Of a stretch of DNA of 64,000 bases, positions 11,689 to 23,497 are shown in pieces. Position 1 is the stretch's first letter; each line of letters begins with the position of its first letter. Source of the stretch: Salticus scenicus (Eukaryota > Arthropoda > Arachnida > Araneae > Salticidae). The notes under the pieces were generated by a model, which did not search any database, had not been told where the DNA came from, and saw only the letters and a list, made by a program, of their open reading frames with translations. A program made the translations under genes and the position numbers. The DNA lies in assembly GCA_963930645.1 (NCBI GenBank), contig OZ005649.1, positions 82,828,126 through 82,892,125 on the forward strand. The letters are read 5' to 3'.

Positions 11689-12439
11689 ACTGTTTGGAAA
11701 ATTGTAAACTTAAAAATTCACAGTAAGTATGAGAGAAATTTTTGCAGAACTTGTAAACCATTCTTTACTGCATGCAGAATGTACTTGAAAAAAGCAAACA
11801 TTTAGGGGGTTTTGTGTCCAAAATTGTAAAATAAAAAATGTTGTAAAAGCATTAAAAGTGAAAAAAAATAAAAAAAATTCTTAATATTCTTATTCTATTA
11901 AGTATGGTACTTAATTATATGCAATAAAAAAATATGCCTTTTTTGGAAGCATTTCTGTTAAAATAATTGACCGCTTAAAGGGTTAAATTACAATAATTTC
12001 TGTACAAAAAATGTATATTTTAATTAAGATATAAATGAATGCATAAAGTAGTATTATGATAGAAATAAAATATAAATTACAATATATTTAATAAAAAAGA
12101 TATGTACATAATTATTGCCTAGAATGAATTACTGTAGTGGGGAAAAGATGATAGTAAGAAAGTAGACTCCTATTGAATAAAAACTCTGTAAAAATACATG
12201 TTCCTTATACCATTTGTTAAATGTACATGTAGATATAGCAAAAAGTATATTCTCTCTTCGGAAAAAATCATAACTATTATAACAAAAAAACCCAAACTTT
12301 TTTTTTTTTCCACTTAAAAAAAAATTTTCTTAAAATTTTTCTGGTAGTTGTTTAACAGATTTACTGAGATTGCAACACAGGCATTTAGGCCAGTAGGGAT
12401 AATTTACATTTAGAGCAATTTAGAGTGTTAATGTGTGTA

Positions 12440-12588
12440 CACTGTAAAAAATATGTCCTATTTGCTGCCAGAAATTCTCTGTAATTTGAGAAAATACGTG
12501 TAATTTACGAAAAAATTGCATTGTTAGAGCATATTTTCTTAAATTACAGAGAATTTCTGGCAGCAAATAGGACATATTTTTTACAGTG
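12440..12588. mobile_element. Short foldback MITE with CACTGTAAAAAA ends
   Basis: Positions 12,440-12,505 and 12,530-12,588 are long inverted repeats, each starting CACTGTAAAAAATATGTCC from the outside. TA dinucleotides flank both ends. At 149 bp it is almost all stem. It lies in intron 5, 240 bp from exon 5. A TA target suggests a mariner-type origin, although a CACTG start also occurs in other superfamilies. Confidence 0.75.
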
Positions 12589-12824
12589 TATTTTTAAACA
12601 TGTGCATAGAGAATGAAATTTATTTTTTGTGCAGAATGATTTTGTTTGATAAATTTTAGTTAACTGATGACAAAAAAAAAAAAAAAAAAAAAAAGTATCA
12701 GACAAAGGGCATGGGCCTGCTAGCAAATGCAATTGAATTTCCAGCTGCCAAAAATTTACTTTTATGAGAGCTTTTATTCACAACAAATAATTTTACAATA
12801 CAAAGCTTTTTTAAGAATACACAC

Positions 12825-12915
12825 CCCAGCAGAAGGACCTCTAATCATTTCCTGTGCAATATATAAGCCATCATATATATCAATAATTTCCTTCTTACTC
12901 AGCTGAGTCATACCT
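12825..12915 (-). CDS. NT5DC2/3: NT5DC2/3-like protein, exon 5
   Basis: A 91-bp exon. Its first base completes an arginine codon split with exon 4, then it encodes GMTQLSKKEIIDIYDG and continues to IRGPSAG, ending in phase 0 at a gtgtgtattc donor. It follows a cttttatttag acceptor. It corresponds to the family segment VYRGLxxVxxEEVIxxYxG. The neighbouring exons join in frame on both sides. The donor is non-consensus but is the only one giving the right phase. Confidence 0.85.
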
Positions 12916-13639
12916 CTAAATAAAAGTATATATGTAAGCCATGATTATCAAAGGTCTCATATGAGTTTAGTTGTATAAGAGATAAAAAATTAAATTATAT
13001 AATTATATAATGATATGAAGACAGAACAGAACTTTCATTTTATTACAGTAAACATATTCAACTATTTTAAACCCAGAATTTCATATAAATCTGCTCAATC
13101 TAATTTTATAATCATCTCTCTACAGAGTTTGCATAAAATATTTATCTTTGATTACCTCCACTCTAAAAGCCATTTTTTTCAATTGCCCATGGATATTCAG
13201 ACTAAGGAGTGATTGTGACTTAAAGGTAAAAATTCTGAAAATTAGAACCTCAAATAATACTCAAATTCTTTAGACCAGAAGCCTCAATATTTTTGTACAT
13301 TGTGTCAGCCAATCAATAAAAATATATAATTCATTCATATATCCTCTAGATGACAAATGAATAATCAATGAAAACAAAAGATAACTTTGTAGGAAATATG
13401 ATAATGCTGATGGAATAAATTAAAAACCCCGAAATCAGAGGTAGACCCTAAACACAAACACCCCTGCATACGAAAAATTGCATGTTTAAAGTAGTAAATA
13501 ATGTTAAAAAATTTCTTAACTTGAAAAATATTATTTAACTATACTTTTAAAGGGAATTTTTTTTTTCAAAGAATTCTTTGGAAGCAAAAAGTTTTAAATA
13601 TTTTAATTACTAATAAGAGTCATTTCTAACATATCTTAG

Positions 13640-13990
13640 TCATCATCATCATCTTCAGGGATTAAGTTGGGAGCCTGTTCCAGCTTCTTGGTCCAACCAC
13701 TGTTTTCTAGGTCTGCCGCAGTCTTGCTTGCCCTTTGGAATGTAGTAGAAAGCAACTCTCGGTAGTCTTCCTCATGTCATACGTTGGACATGATTTTGCC
13801 AATTTTGCAGTCTATGTTGTTAAAAACTTTTAATTCTCTTGTAATATCTTCATTTCTAATTTTGTCCATAATTGTGCAGCCCTTTAGAGATCATAGATCT
13901 CTGCTGCCTGGATCCTGCCCCTCTCTTGGGCACTCAGTGTCCATGTCTATGAGCCATACAGCAAAGTGGGCGCATAACCTTATAACATAT
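13640..13990 (-). pseudogene. Degenerate LINE reverse-transcriptase C-terminal fragment
   Basis: The minus strand reads pieces such as VWLIDMDTECPREGQDPGS, KGCTIMDKIRNEDITREL and VFNNIDCKIGKIMSN with stops and shifts. The 'GCTxxDKIRNEDIxxEL' pattern is typical of the C-terminal region after the RT domain in arthropod non-LTR retrotransposons. No poly(A) tail or target duplication could be assigned. It is a dead fragment in intron 4. Confidence 0.5.
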
Positions 13991-14029
13991 CTTAGTTAAA
14001 ATAAAAATTCAGAATTAAAAACTGCTCAA

Positions 14030-14520
14030 CATTTTATTATTATTCTTCTTCTAGACAAGAAGCCTTCACTGTTCTCAATTTCAAAATCCCCTTTATACAT
14101 ATAACCTGTCTTTTATATTAAGACCCCCGTGTGTCTAAGACAAAAATTTTGTGGACACTGTATCCCATGACCAAAATTTAAAACCTCCCAGGGTGTAAAA
14201 ATATCAGTATGAGAATTTTTCAAATTGCTCATTAATGCCTTTGAAACAGATGGTTAAACCAAAGATTTCTAATAAACTGAAACAATCTTTTTTTTTTTTT
14301 TCCTCTCTCTCTCCTCATTTTTAACAAAATCTTGAAAAATTGCATTTCCTCTGCAAGGCACAAAATTCATTTTCTTTTAAAATTTAGGGTTATGCTTTTC
14401 TGACAGCAAAATCATCTACAGCTACTCAGGAAAATAATTTTGATAAATAATGTGCACTGTGTAAATTTGTATAGGAAAATACAGAAGAAAGCTTTGTGAT
14501 GGCCACAGCATACAAGTTTT
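14030..14520 (+). repeat. Copy of a dispersed repeat ending 'gatggccacagcatac'
   Basis: The end at 14,440-14,515 (gtgtaaatttgtataggaaa followed by gaagaaagctttgtgatggc) closely matches 53,290-53,349. The upstream part matches more weakly. The family also appears on the minus strand at 4,130-4,880 and 50,690-52,700. No coding capacity is seen, and the superfamily is unknown. Confidence 0.5.
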
Positions 14521-14999
14521 AAATATAGCATGCTTAAAGCAACTATTTTTTTTTTATCCTTAAAGTACTATTGCATTCAAGCTCAAATTTTTTATTCAGA
14601 TTTTGGATTTTAAGCAACTGGACTTCATATATTGCTTTTAAGTGCATTTTAACAGCATTTGTTAAATATCTACATGACTTACATTGTGTTTTAGCTCATG
14701 AGTTTTTAAATAAATTTATAAATTTCAAAATTTATAATAGGTTGAAATTGAGCAGAAAAACTTCTCACAAAGCTATATATTGAGTTTTTAGCAACAGTTT
14801 GGATTCAAAATAGGAAAGAAATGGTTAAAAAATAAAATAGTTTATATTATTACTTTATATTATTACATTGCAGCAGCACATTTACAAACATGAGAGTTAA
14901 TTAATCCAGGTCTCAACACTGGTTAAAATACTTAAAATCAGTTTTCACAGTAAGGTATGTGTTATAATAAATGGAATTTAAAGACCTACTTGGAAATTT

Positions 15000-16600
15000 T
15001 GCAAACTTTTTTCAGTACGGGGCCGTATTTTTAGGCATTATTCCAGGTGTCTACTGCCTCTTCTGTGTTCAGCACTTCAGTCACTCCTTTTTCTTCTTGA
15101 TTAGATTGTCTCCATTATCAATGTCTGTTGACGGTTCATTCTGGTTGTAACAGCGCAGATTCCTTGTGATTTCTATTGCTTCGTGATTAATGGCATAATA
15201 ATAATTTTCGCAGTTTGCAAGTTTTTTGATACTGTCAAAGTCTATTTTAATGTTATTGTTTAAAAAAAATTTGGTTAGCGTGGTTTTTATTAAATTTTAT
15301 GTCAGCTTTGTGTTCTTTAATTCTGGTTTTTATTTATTTATTTATTTTGTCATTCCTATGTAAAATCCTTTTTTACTATCATCTGTTTCGTATTTTATCT
15401 CGTAAATTATGGCTGTTTCTAGGTGGTTAATTTTGTCTTTATCGCTGCGAATTCTTTTAAAGATATCTGGGTTGGGTTTAATCGGTATGTTTATATTCAT
15501 TTTTATTTTAACAGCAGTACCCTTCTCATATGAGATCGCTGTGGTAAATTTTGGGGTCTTTTTTGGGCTTTATCAATGTGGTTTAATCCTTTAATATGTT
15601 TTTTCTATTTATTTATTTTGTCATTTTTATGTAAAATCCTTTTTTACTACCATCTGTTTCATATTTTATCTCGTAAATTATGGCTGTTTCTAGGTGGTTA
15701 ATTTTGTCTTTATCACTGTGAATTCTTTTAAAGATATCTGGGTTGGGTTTAATCGGTATGTTTATATTCATTTTGGAAGTTTCATTTTTATTTTAACAGC
15801 AGTACCCTTATCATATGAGATCGCTGTGGTAAATTTTGGGGTCTTTTTGGGGCATTATCAATGTGGTTTAATCCTTTAACACGTTTTTTCTATAGGTGAT
15901 AAATTACACTGTTCTGGTACCCTCTTTTTTTGCGATTTCTGCAATTTTTTCTAATTCTTTCTTAAGTAATAGTTCATTTGAGCAAATTAAAAGGGCACAG
16001 TTAATGTAGATTTGAATTGTATTTATTTTATATTTATATGGCCTTTTGCATTTACTATTAATTATTTCATCATTATTGTTTGGTTTGCGGTAAACGGTAG
16101 TTTCTATTGTTTCATTATGCTCATTTCTTATTATAGTAACATCTAAATAAAATAGTTTAATTGGTGGCTATTTTCTATTTTATACATGAACTGTATGTTT
16201 TGGTCTATTTTCTTTAAATTCTGAACTCTTTCGTTTATTTTAAACTTTTTATTTATTACTGAAAAAACATCGTCGACATACCTAAACCAAAGAAACTATT
16301 TTGTTTTAAAAGTCTTAAAAATAGTCTGTCCTATTAATCTAAGTTTAAGTTCTGCAATTATACTCGAGATGGGCGATCCCATCAGAACCCCTTTAATCTC
16401 TTTATAAATCTGATTAGATCTAAAGTAGTTTTCTGTTAAAATTAAGTTGCTTATAGCTGTTAAAGTTGTGCTAATTTTATTTTGACTGAAGTGTTCTATA
16501 ATCCTTTCATTTATAATTTTAATAATTTCATTTATGTCTATTGAAGGGAATAAATTTATTACATTAAAAGTTGCTATAAGTTGGTCATGGCTGAAACATA
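15000..16600 (-). pseudogene. Penelope-like RT with GIY-YIG-like endonuclease tail
   Basis: On the minus strand, RT blocks FNVINLFPSIDINEI, IKGVLMGSPISSIIAEL and YVDDVFSVINKKF occur in the order expected for Penelope-like RTs. Further downstream is INHLETAIIYEIKYETDDSK with FYIGMTK, resembling the GIY-YIG endonuclease of these elements. Several stops and frame changes make it non-functional. Around 16,600-16,745 the plus strand encodes RTFRPIVNKREGPTYPI, an RT fingers block, belonging to the opposite-orientation copy. Confidence 0.7.
15330..15893. repeat. Tandem duplication of the endonuclease-encoding segment
   Basis: A ~280-bp unit (15,330-15,607) is repeated at 15,608-15,893 with few differences, so the minus-strand reading of the GIY-YIG-like block occurs twice. 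A third, inverted, diverged copy lies at 16,800-17,060. The near-identity of the two tandem copies suggests duplication after or during insertion. Confidence 0.8.
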
Positions 16601-17467
16601 CACGGATGTTTAGCAGATATAAAGACCATAAAACCCCTCGAACATTTAGACCCATAGTAAATAAAAGAGAAGGACCTACATACCCAATAGAAATATACAT
16701 GAAAGAAATTTATCGAGAAATTCTCCCCCCCCCCCCTTCAAATAGCAGTTTAATTTAAACTGAAAATTTCATTTACAAATTAAAAAACACTAAAATCAGC
16801 TCAAATGAATCTTAAAGAATTCACAGCGATAGACAAAATTAACCACCTAGAAACAGCCAGAATTTAAAAATAAAATATGAAACAGACGATAATAAAAAAG
16901 GATTTTACATAGCAATGATAAAAATAAAAACCAGAATTACAGAACACAAAGCCTACATAAAATTTAATAAAACCGCTAACCAAAAATTTTTCAAAACAAT
17001 AACATTAAAATAGACTTTGACACTATCAAAAAACTCGCAAACTTCTGACCAACATACCAAAAAAGTTTGCAAAATTTCCAAGAAGGCCTTTAAATTCCAT
17101 TTATTATTATAATTAGGAAGTTTTAAAATTAGAATTCTTAAGTAAGGTATGTCTTGTTAACTAAGAGTGTCAGGTCTTAGTTAACAATACACACAATTAA
17201 GACACACACACACAGTTAACAACACAGACAGTGTGTTGCTAACTAAGTGTTGTTGACTAAGAGTGACTATTAAACTAAGTATTTAATGGTTGGAAATCTA
17301 CTGTAATACTATCAGTAATGAACACACAACGTTTCTCTCTCATAACTTATTCAATCAATTCAGAATTCTCTGTACATCCAATAAAATAAATACACAAACT
17401 AATTCACACACATGAAAAAAATATAACATAATAAAAAAAAAAAAAAAAGTGAAATGGAAAAGTATAC

Positions 17468-17523
17468 CTGTACACACTTTCGTACTGTATTTGATGGAAT
17501 GAATCGATTTTCATTAAAACTCC
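17468..17523 (-). CDS. NT5DC2/3: NT5DC2/3-like protein, exon 4
   Basis: A 56-bp exon encoding GVLMKIDSFHQIQYESVY and two bases of an arginine codon completed by exon 5. Acceptor ttttattgcag, donor gtatact. It matches the conserved family segment LLMKIDxFHxIQxxxVYRG. It enters in phase 0 from exon 3. A partial duplicate of this exon lies about 540 bp away at 18,024-18,107. Confidence 0.9.
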
Positions 17524-18023
17524 CTGCAATAAAAAATATATAATTTAGAAATTTAACTGGAGATTAGAATTTTTTTTTTCTTTTCTAAAGTTTCTAGCAG
17601 CTTATAAATTAGGTTAGCAAAGTGTTTTATCATTCTTTATGTATTTAATACTGCTAGTATCACTCAATGGTTGAAACTCAATCTTTTTTTTTTTTTTTTT
17701 AAGTAAACATTTAACAGGGATGAGGACAAAAAGTCTGAAAATATGTGCAATACTCAAAGATAATTTAATTTTTGCAATGAAAGAAGAAACAGATACAAGA
17801 AATTGTAATTTCCATAAGCAAATATGAGAATAAATGAAAACTAATTGCTCAAGAACATGTTAAAATAAAGAAAAATAAGCAAAAAAAAAAAAAAAAAAAA
17901 ATTTTAATAAAAAAGTCTGAAAATTACATTTAGAAAATTAAGAAAAGTCTGAAATTCCTACTAAAGTCTGAAGAATCTCATCTCTGATTTAAATAAGAAA
18001 TATAGAAATTCTAAATTTCTGTG

Positions 18024-18107
18024 TATTTGATGGAATGAATCTATTTTCATTAAACTCCCTGCAATAAAAAAATATATAATTTAAAAATTTAACTGGAAAT
18101 TGGAAGC
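18024..18107 (-). repeat. Inserted partial copy of exon 4 and its acceptor-side intron
   Basis: These 84 bp match about 17,488-17,565: part of exon 4, its acceptor and the adjacent intron. The copy is in the same orientation, with one base lost inside the coding part. It is bracketed by a perfect 21-bp direct repeat at 18,003-18,023 and 18,108-18,128 (core GAAATTCTAAATTTCTGTG). Because intron sequence is included it is not a spliced retrocopy. If the acceptor were used, the frame would be lost and there is no matching donor. Confidence 0.8.
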
Positions 18108-18474
18108 TAGAAATTCTAAATTTCTGTGCAAACAATGTTCTTGGTAATTACTCTTTCCCTCTAAAACAAAACATTTTTTTTTCTTTTTTTTAAACAGGCA
18201 AATAAGAATATGCATCATCACCAACACCCAAGGATTTGCATTGCAACATTAATGATCCAGGCTAAAGTCGTAGCCAGAAATTTTTTTCAGAGGGGGGGTA
18301 CAAATTTCAGTACATAAAGTCGAGTGTTAAAAATGAAGTTTAATTCAAAAAATTTCTGCAAATCTGAAAAACTTCATAGAAGGTTGGGGGGGGGGGGGGG
18401 GGGATTAACTAACTTCCCTAAATCTTCCCAAATTAGGGCTATGGCCTTATGGGCCCTTTTTACTCACTACCGCC

Positions 18475-20113
18475 CAGGGTTGGCAAGTTTCTTCCAAGGC
18501 GGAAAAAAACGCGGAAAAAACCATGGAAAAAACCGGCCGGAAGAAATGGAAGAAACCGTTTTTCTTAAAAATTTATCCTATAAATTGCAGATTTGTAAGA
18601 TACAATGGATGCATTTGTCTTATAAACAACTTTAAGTAACTTTAATTATACCTATAAAAATTTAATTACATATTTAATTAATAATTATGAGATTTTTACC
18701 GAAGTGATCTTCGGTATCTGATAATCACATTCCAAAATACTCAAAATCCAGTAAAAAAATCAATTTCAATTAAAAAAGCGTAAAGTTTTATAATTTATTA
18801 TTTAGACAATTTTATTTCTTTAACTGGTAATAAATAATAGTTTGTATCACTTGCTTATACTTTCTGATAAAACAGCTCTTAACAAACATTCAGCTAATTA
18901 AAAGAGCCAGTATTCAATAATTACTGTATTACAAAATGTCATCAAAAACTTTATTTTCCTAATACAGTACAGTGAAAAAGAAATTTACATCTCATATTTC
19001 AAATAAATTCACATTTCTCACATATTTACTTTTTTTAAATCAAATATTTAGCTTAATCTTTGCTTTGAAACTCAACTTGGGAGGGGGGGGGGGGGGGTAA
19101 CATTCTTGTATTTATTATCCTGCAATTCATACAGACTAGTGCTTAAAACAAATCGCTATTACATCAATGTTTAACAAAATTAATCAGTGATGAATATTAT
19201 TTCCAAACTTTCAAGAATATTTAGTTTCATATTTTTTAAATATGTTTGTTTACATTTATAGGTGCCTATTATTTGAATATGCTTAAATTATTTATCATAT
19301 ATGAATGTGATCGATTAGTTTTATTAATATTGAAGAAATACTTTATTCTAAAATTTATTAGAAATAGTCTTTCCATTCTGATGTCTATTCTCATGAATTA
19401 ATAATAACTGACTCTGTATCTGCAAAAGAAAACTGTAAACAAAGGCAATGATCTTTAATCTACAAATTCCTATAATTCACACAACCTCTAGACAAAATTT
19501 TTGAGAGTTAGAGGGAGTTAAAAAATGTAAAACAAATGAAATGTTTTTTAGAGTAGTTCAATACTGCACTTTATTTTTCAACTTAAAATAGATAAATACA
19601 AACTATGATTTTTTTTTTAATCCTAGAGAACTTGCAGGAGAGTTTAAAAGTAGGTATATTAATTATTGATACAGTTTACCAGCTTCGAGTTTATGCAAAA
19701 AATTGTATCCTTTAAAAAAAAAGTGCAAATATTATCGTTAATTCCGTAATTATTATCACTTGTACTGTCTGAATGTATACTAATATGAGATAGTATATAT
19801 GCAAAAAGTTCTAAAAACATCAGCATTGAAAAGTAAAAACCCATCACCTATATATTTAGTATTTGTTATAAAATAACTTATTTTTCTAACAATATTTTTA
19901 ATATTAATTGGATTATAGTTTAGATTTGACATTGTATTTATGCTTTGAGTTTATATAGTTCATAAATTTTAATTTCGAACATCTGTTTTGTCTTCTGGTT
20001 AGTTTCTTCCATTTCTTCCGGTTTCTTCCATTTCTTCCAGTTTCTTCCGGTTTTTTCCAGTTTCTTCCACTGTCCTGGAAGAAACTAGTTTCTTCCGGAA
20101 GAAACCCAACCCT
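18475..20113. mobile_element. Non-autonomous hAT element (copy 1)
   Basis: The ends are CAGGGTTGG and CCAACCCTG, and a perfect 8-bp target duplication CTACCGCC flanks them (18,467-18,474 and 20,114-20,121). Both subterminal regions contain many copies of GGAAGAAA or its complement TTTCTTCC. The 1,639-bp interior has no transposase. It interrupts the first palindromic unit. A related but older copy, in reverse orientation, occupies 27,058-33,448 and is itself broken by other insertions. Confidence 0.92.
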
Positions 20114-21037
20114 GCTACCGCCGGAAGCTGAAGCTAATGTTATTCCATGGGAAATTTTTCTTTACAAATAACTTATTAACTAATACATATTTTTAAATTC
20201 TGCTTTCGCATTCTGAAAATTCCCAGCTTTTAAATTGACGGACCTTTAAAAAAAAAAATTAATTTTTTATATTTTATTTTAAAGCTGCAAAATACGAATT
20301 TTCAATATGTGAAATTTTTTCATTTTGAAATTTCAAAATAAAATATTAAAAATTTAAAAAATACACTTTTAAAAAAGGTCCGTCAATTTAACAGTTGGGA
20401 ATTTTCTGAATGTGAAAACAGAATTTAAAAATATGTATTAGTTAAAAAGTTATTTGTAAAGAAAATTTCTCCATAGAATAACTTTGGCTCGAGCTTCCGG
20501 CGATGGTAAGTGAAGAGGGCTGTTAACATCTTTCCATCTTAAGAGGGGACAATACCTAATCTCGCCGGCAGCCTTCGCCCATGTTATTCTATGGGAAAAT
20601 TTGTTGCGACAATTACACATTACCTAATGAATATTTTTCAATTCTGTTTTCGCAGTCAGAAAATTCATAACCGTTCAATGAGTACTCATTTTTGAAAAAT
20701 TCATTTTTTTTTTATTTTTACATTTTAATTTTGAGTTCAAAAATGCGATTTTTCACAAAATGCATTTTTCTCATTTTCTAATCGCAAAATGAAATACTAA
20801 AATTTTAAAAAATTAATTTTTGGAAAAGAAGTACTAATTTAACGCTTATGAATTTTCTAAATGTGAAAACAGAATTGAAAAATATTCATTAGGTAATGAG
20901 TAATTATGTGAAAAAATTTTCCCATAGAATAACATGGGCGAAGGCTGCCGGCAAGATTAGGTATTGTCCGCTCTTAAGGGGGTACATCACAGATCGTCAA
21001 GGTCATCCAAAGCCCATGCTATTCTATGGGTAAAATT

Positions 21038-21911
21038 CAGTGTTTCTGCTACGGTAGCATTTTTCGCGAAATGCTAAAAGACTTATCCAAAATACGCAAA
21101 TGAAATAACATGTTTTCGCTTTTTTGCTAAAGCATCTTACTAAACACAAAAAAAAAAAAAAAAAAAAAAAAAATCTTCAGCGAAAATATTATAACGAATC
21201 TTTCATGGAAAAAAAATCTCAACATTGATCAAGAAAAATGCATTGGTTCATGCATATAAGGGAAATCAAACACTGAACTACAGATAAGAATCGCATACAG
21301 GAATCAACTTGTAAATAAACATGAGGCATTTGTAAAGTGGTCTAATATGAATGAAAGAAAAATTATAAATTGTAAACCAAAAAGCTTTGAATAGTAATAA
21401 ACAAATTTCACTTATATTACTTACCTTATTTTTTATTTTGCTAAGTTATGTTTTTATTTTCAGATACAGTATAAGCTTAAATGTAGTTTTACATGCTATA
21501 GTGATAATTATATCTCCAGAAAAAGAATATAAGTCGTATCTAAGACGTTCATATTGCTTAAAAAAAGTTTACAATATAAAGTAATAATCTAAAAAGTTTA
21601 ATGTTTTTCATGTCTGCCAATAAATGAGTTAAAATATATGCTTGTACAATATTCAAATTGATCTGGTTACAGTCTTACTTTTTTGTTTTTCATTTTAAAT
21701 TAAAAAACATTTACCTTCTGTGTATAACTCTTTAAAGACCTGATTAAAAACTTTTAAGTTTAAATGACAAATGGAAATCAAACATATCGAGGTGTTTAGA
21801 AACTGATATTCATCTTTTACTACTATTTCTGGCATTTTAGCATTTTGCTAAAGCTTTTCTTCTGATTTTAGCTTTTTTGCTAAAGAAAATTTTTACTCAG
21901 CTTAAACCCTG
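21038..21911. mobile_element. Non-autonomous hAT element in palindrome unit 3
   Basis: The left end is CAGTGTTTCTGC and the right end, inverted, CAGGGTTTAAGC. A perfect 8-bp duplication GTAAAATT flanks the element (21,030-21,037 and 21,912-21,919). The 874-bp interior repeats 'tagcattttgctaaagc' type motifs near both ends and has no transposase. It splits palindrome unit 3, so it is younger than the array. Confidence 0.9.
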
Positions 21912-22722
21912 GTAAAATTGTTTATAGAATTACACATTACCTAATTGTTATTTTTAAATTCCGTTTTCACATTCTGAAAATACGTAACTTTAAATTAGTA
22001 CTCATTATCCAAAAATTTATTTTTAAAAATTTTCAAATTTGAATTTTGAGTTTTAAAATGCAAATTTTCATTGAATGTATTTTTCTTATTTTTTAGCTGT
22101 AAAATGAAATAGATTAAAATTTTAAAAATTCAATTTTTGGTAAACAGATACTAATTTAATGGTTCTGAATTTTCTGAATGTGAAAACTAAATTTAAAAAT
22201 ATAAATTAGGTAATGATTAATTATATAAACAAATTTTGCCATAGATTTACATAGGATTTGTTGACTAGAGATCGGGAAATCATAAGAGGGAGTGAGCAGC
22301 CTTAAAACTCTTTATCAGTGAGCACAAAGGTCATCCAAACATCATGTTAACCTATACAGAAACTAATCCCTATTATTATTCATAAAGTAATGCATATTTT
22401 TAAATTCCATTTTCACATTTAAAACACTCATAGCAATTAAATTATGTGTAGTTTTCCAAAAACCGATTTCTTTTTTAGATTTAAAAATTTCTTTTGAAGT
22501 TGTAAAATGCAAAATTTCACACATCTTATAGCTTCAAAATAAAATATTAAAAGTTTAAAAAATAAATTTTTGAAAATCGAGACATAATTTAACAATAAAA
22601 AATTTTCTGAATGTGAAAAACAAAATTAAAAAATATGCATTATTTAATGAACAATAAATAGGGATTATCTTCTCTATAGGTTAACATGGGATTTAGATAA
22701 CCTTGACACTGACTAATAGCCA

Positions 22723-23497
22723 GCCTTAAATGGCCAGGGGAAGATCAGACTGTGTCGCTACATGTGTATAAAAATAAAGGTATTTTTGTCTGCCTTCTTG
22801 TGGCCTCAAGTGAGAATAATTTTTCTTTTTCTGCAACCCATATTAACCATACATTCTAAACAATACTATTTTTTAAGCCCCTCCTCTCATTAAAAATAGG
22901 CAAAAAACATATGAAAAATTTCACATTTGCATATTAATATATAAATTTATGAATAAAATCGACAACTTTTGTGAGAATACAATATTAAGTTAATAGCACA
23001 AAAAGCAAGAAATTATTACATATGTATTTATATGAATAGCAGATATTTTAAAACAAACATATATATATATATTTTAAATAATTGGAAAGAATTAATAAGC
23101 AATAGTAAAGCTGATAATATAATTTATACATAATCAATTTAACAGGGCTATTCAAAATTAGTTCAGTAAGCTTCACAAGCTGGTTTAGGTGTCAATTCTC
23201 TGAATAATTTGAAATAAATTTTAAAATTTAATAAAAGCCTTAGATATTCTAAAAATGCAGCTACACTATCCAAGCAAAGTATTGAAGGGAGCGGTAACCT
23301 CTTTATATAGAAGTTCCTGTCAAATAAAATTGTTTAGAACTGTTGTTTAAAGCGCAAGAGATGTTCAGTTCAGATATAGTTCCCCATATGTTACACCTCA
23401 AACTGTAATATGTCTAAAGTAATGCAGGGTAAGAGAAAGAAATGTGAGTGCCAGACCAGATATTTTTTTTTAAAGAGAATAAATATTATAACCATAC
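22723..23497. other. Intron 3 spacer, nothing recognised
   Basis: AT-rich sequence between the palindrome array and exon 3, with short TA and A tracts. No ORF, exon or repeat border is supported. Confidence 0.4.

Larger units (their letters stand above)
9605..11982 (+). mobile_element. piggyBac family DNA transposon
   Basis: The element begins CCCTTTAAGC and ends GCTTAAAGGG, and each end is flanked by the TTAA target duplication (9,601-9,604 and 11,983-11,986). At 2,378 bp it has a typical piggyBac length. It carries one transposase gene on the plus strand, interrupted by two frameshifts. It lies in intron 5 of the NT5DC-like gene, antisense to it. Complete ends, an otherwise open transposase and intact TTAA sites point to a fairly recent insertion. 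Confidence 0.93.
14966..17112. mobile_element. Inverted composite of Penelope-like element copies
   Basis: The two outer ends are inverted copies: 'aatggaatttaaagacctac' near 14,972 reads out on one side, and its reverse complement, about 47 bp, lies at 17,065-17,112. From the left a minus-strand Penelope-like copy runs from about 16,590 down to 15,000. From about 16,590 to 17,060 a second, internally deleted copy runs on the plus strand. Penelope-like elements are known to insert as partial tandem or inverted copies. The composite lies in intron 4 of the host gene. Confidence 0.7.
18453..22722. repeat. Tandem array of four ~430-bp palindromic units, invaded by two hAT elements
   Basis: With the two hAT insertions set aside, four consecutive units of about 410-435 bp remain: unit 1 (18,453-18,474 plus 20,114-20,520), unit 2 (20,541-20,975), unit 3 (about 20,976-21,037 plus 21,920-22,290) and unit 4 (about 22,310-22,722). 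Each unit is a near-palindrome whose arms of about 180-200 bp pair around an AT-rich centre. Landmarks recur in each arm: 'cc(a)tgttattctatggg', 'ttacacattacctaat', 'ttctgaatgtgaaaacaga'. Units are diverged from each other but the arms within a unit stay more alike. No coding. It lies in intron 3 of the host gene. Confidence 0.8.

Noticed and set aside
18324..18635. 103-codon ORF spanning a G run
   Set aside because: It crosses the hAT left end and a poly-G tract, has glycine runs and no conserved features.
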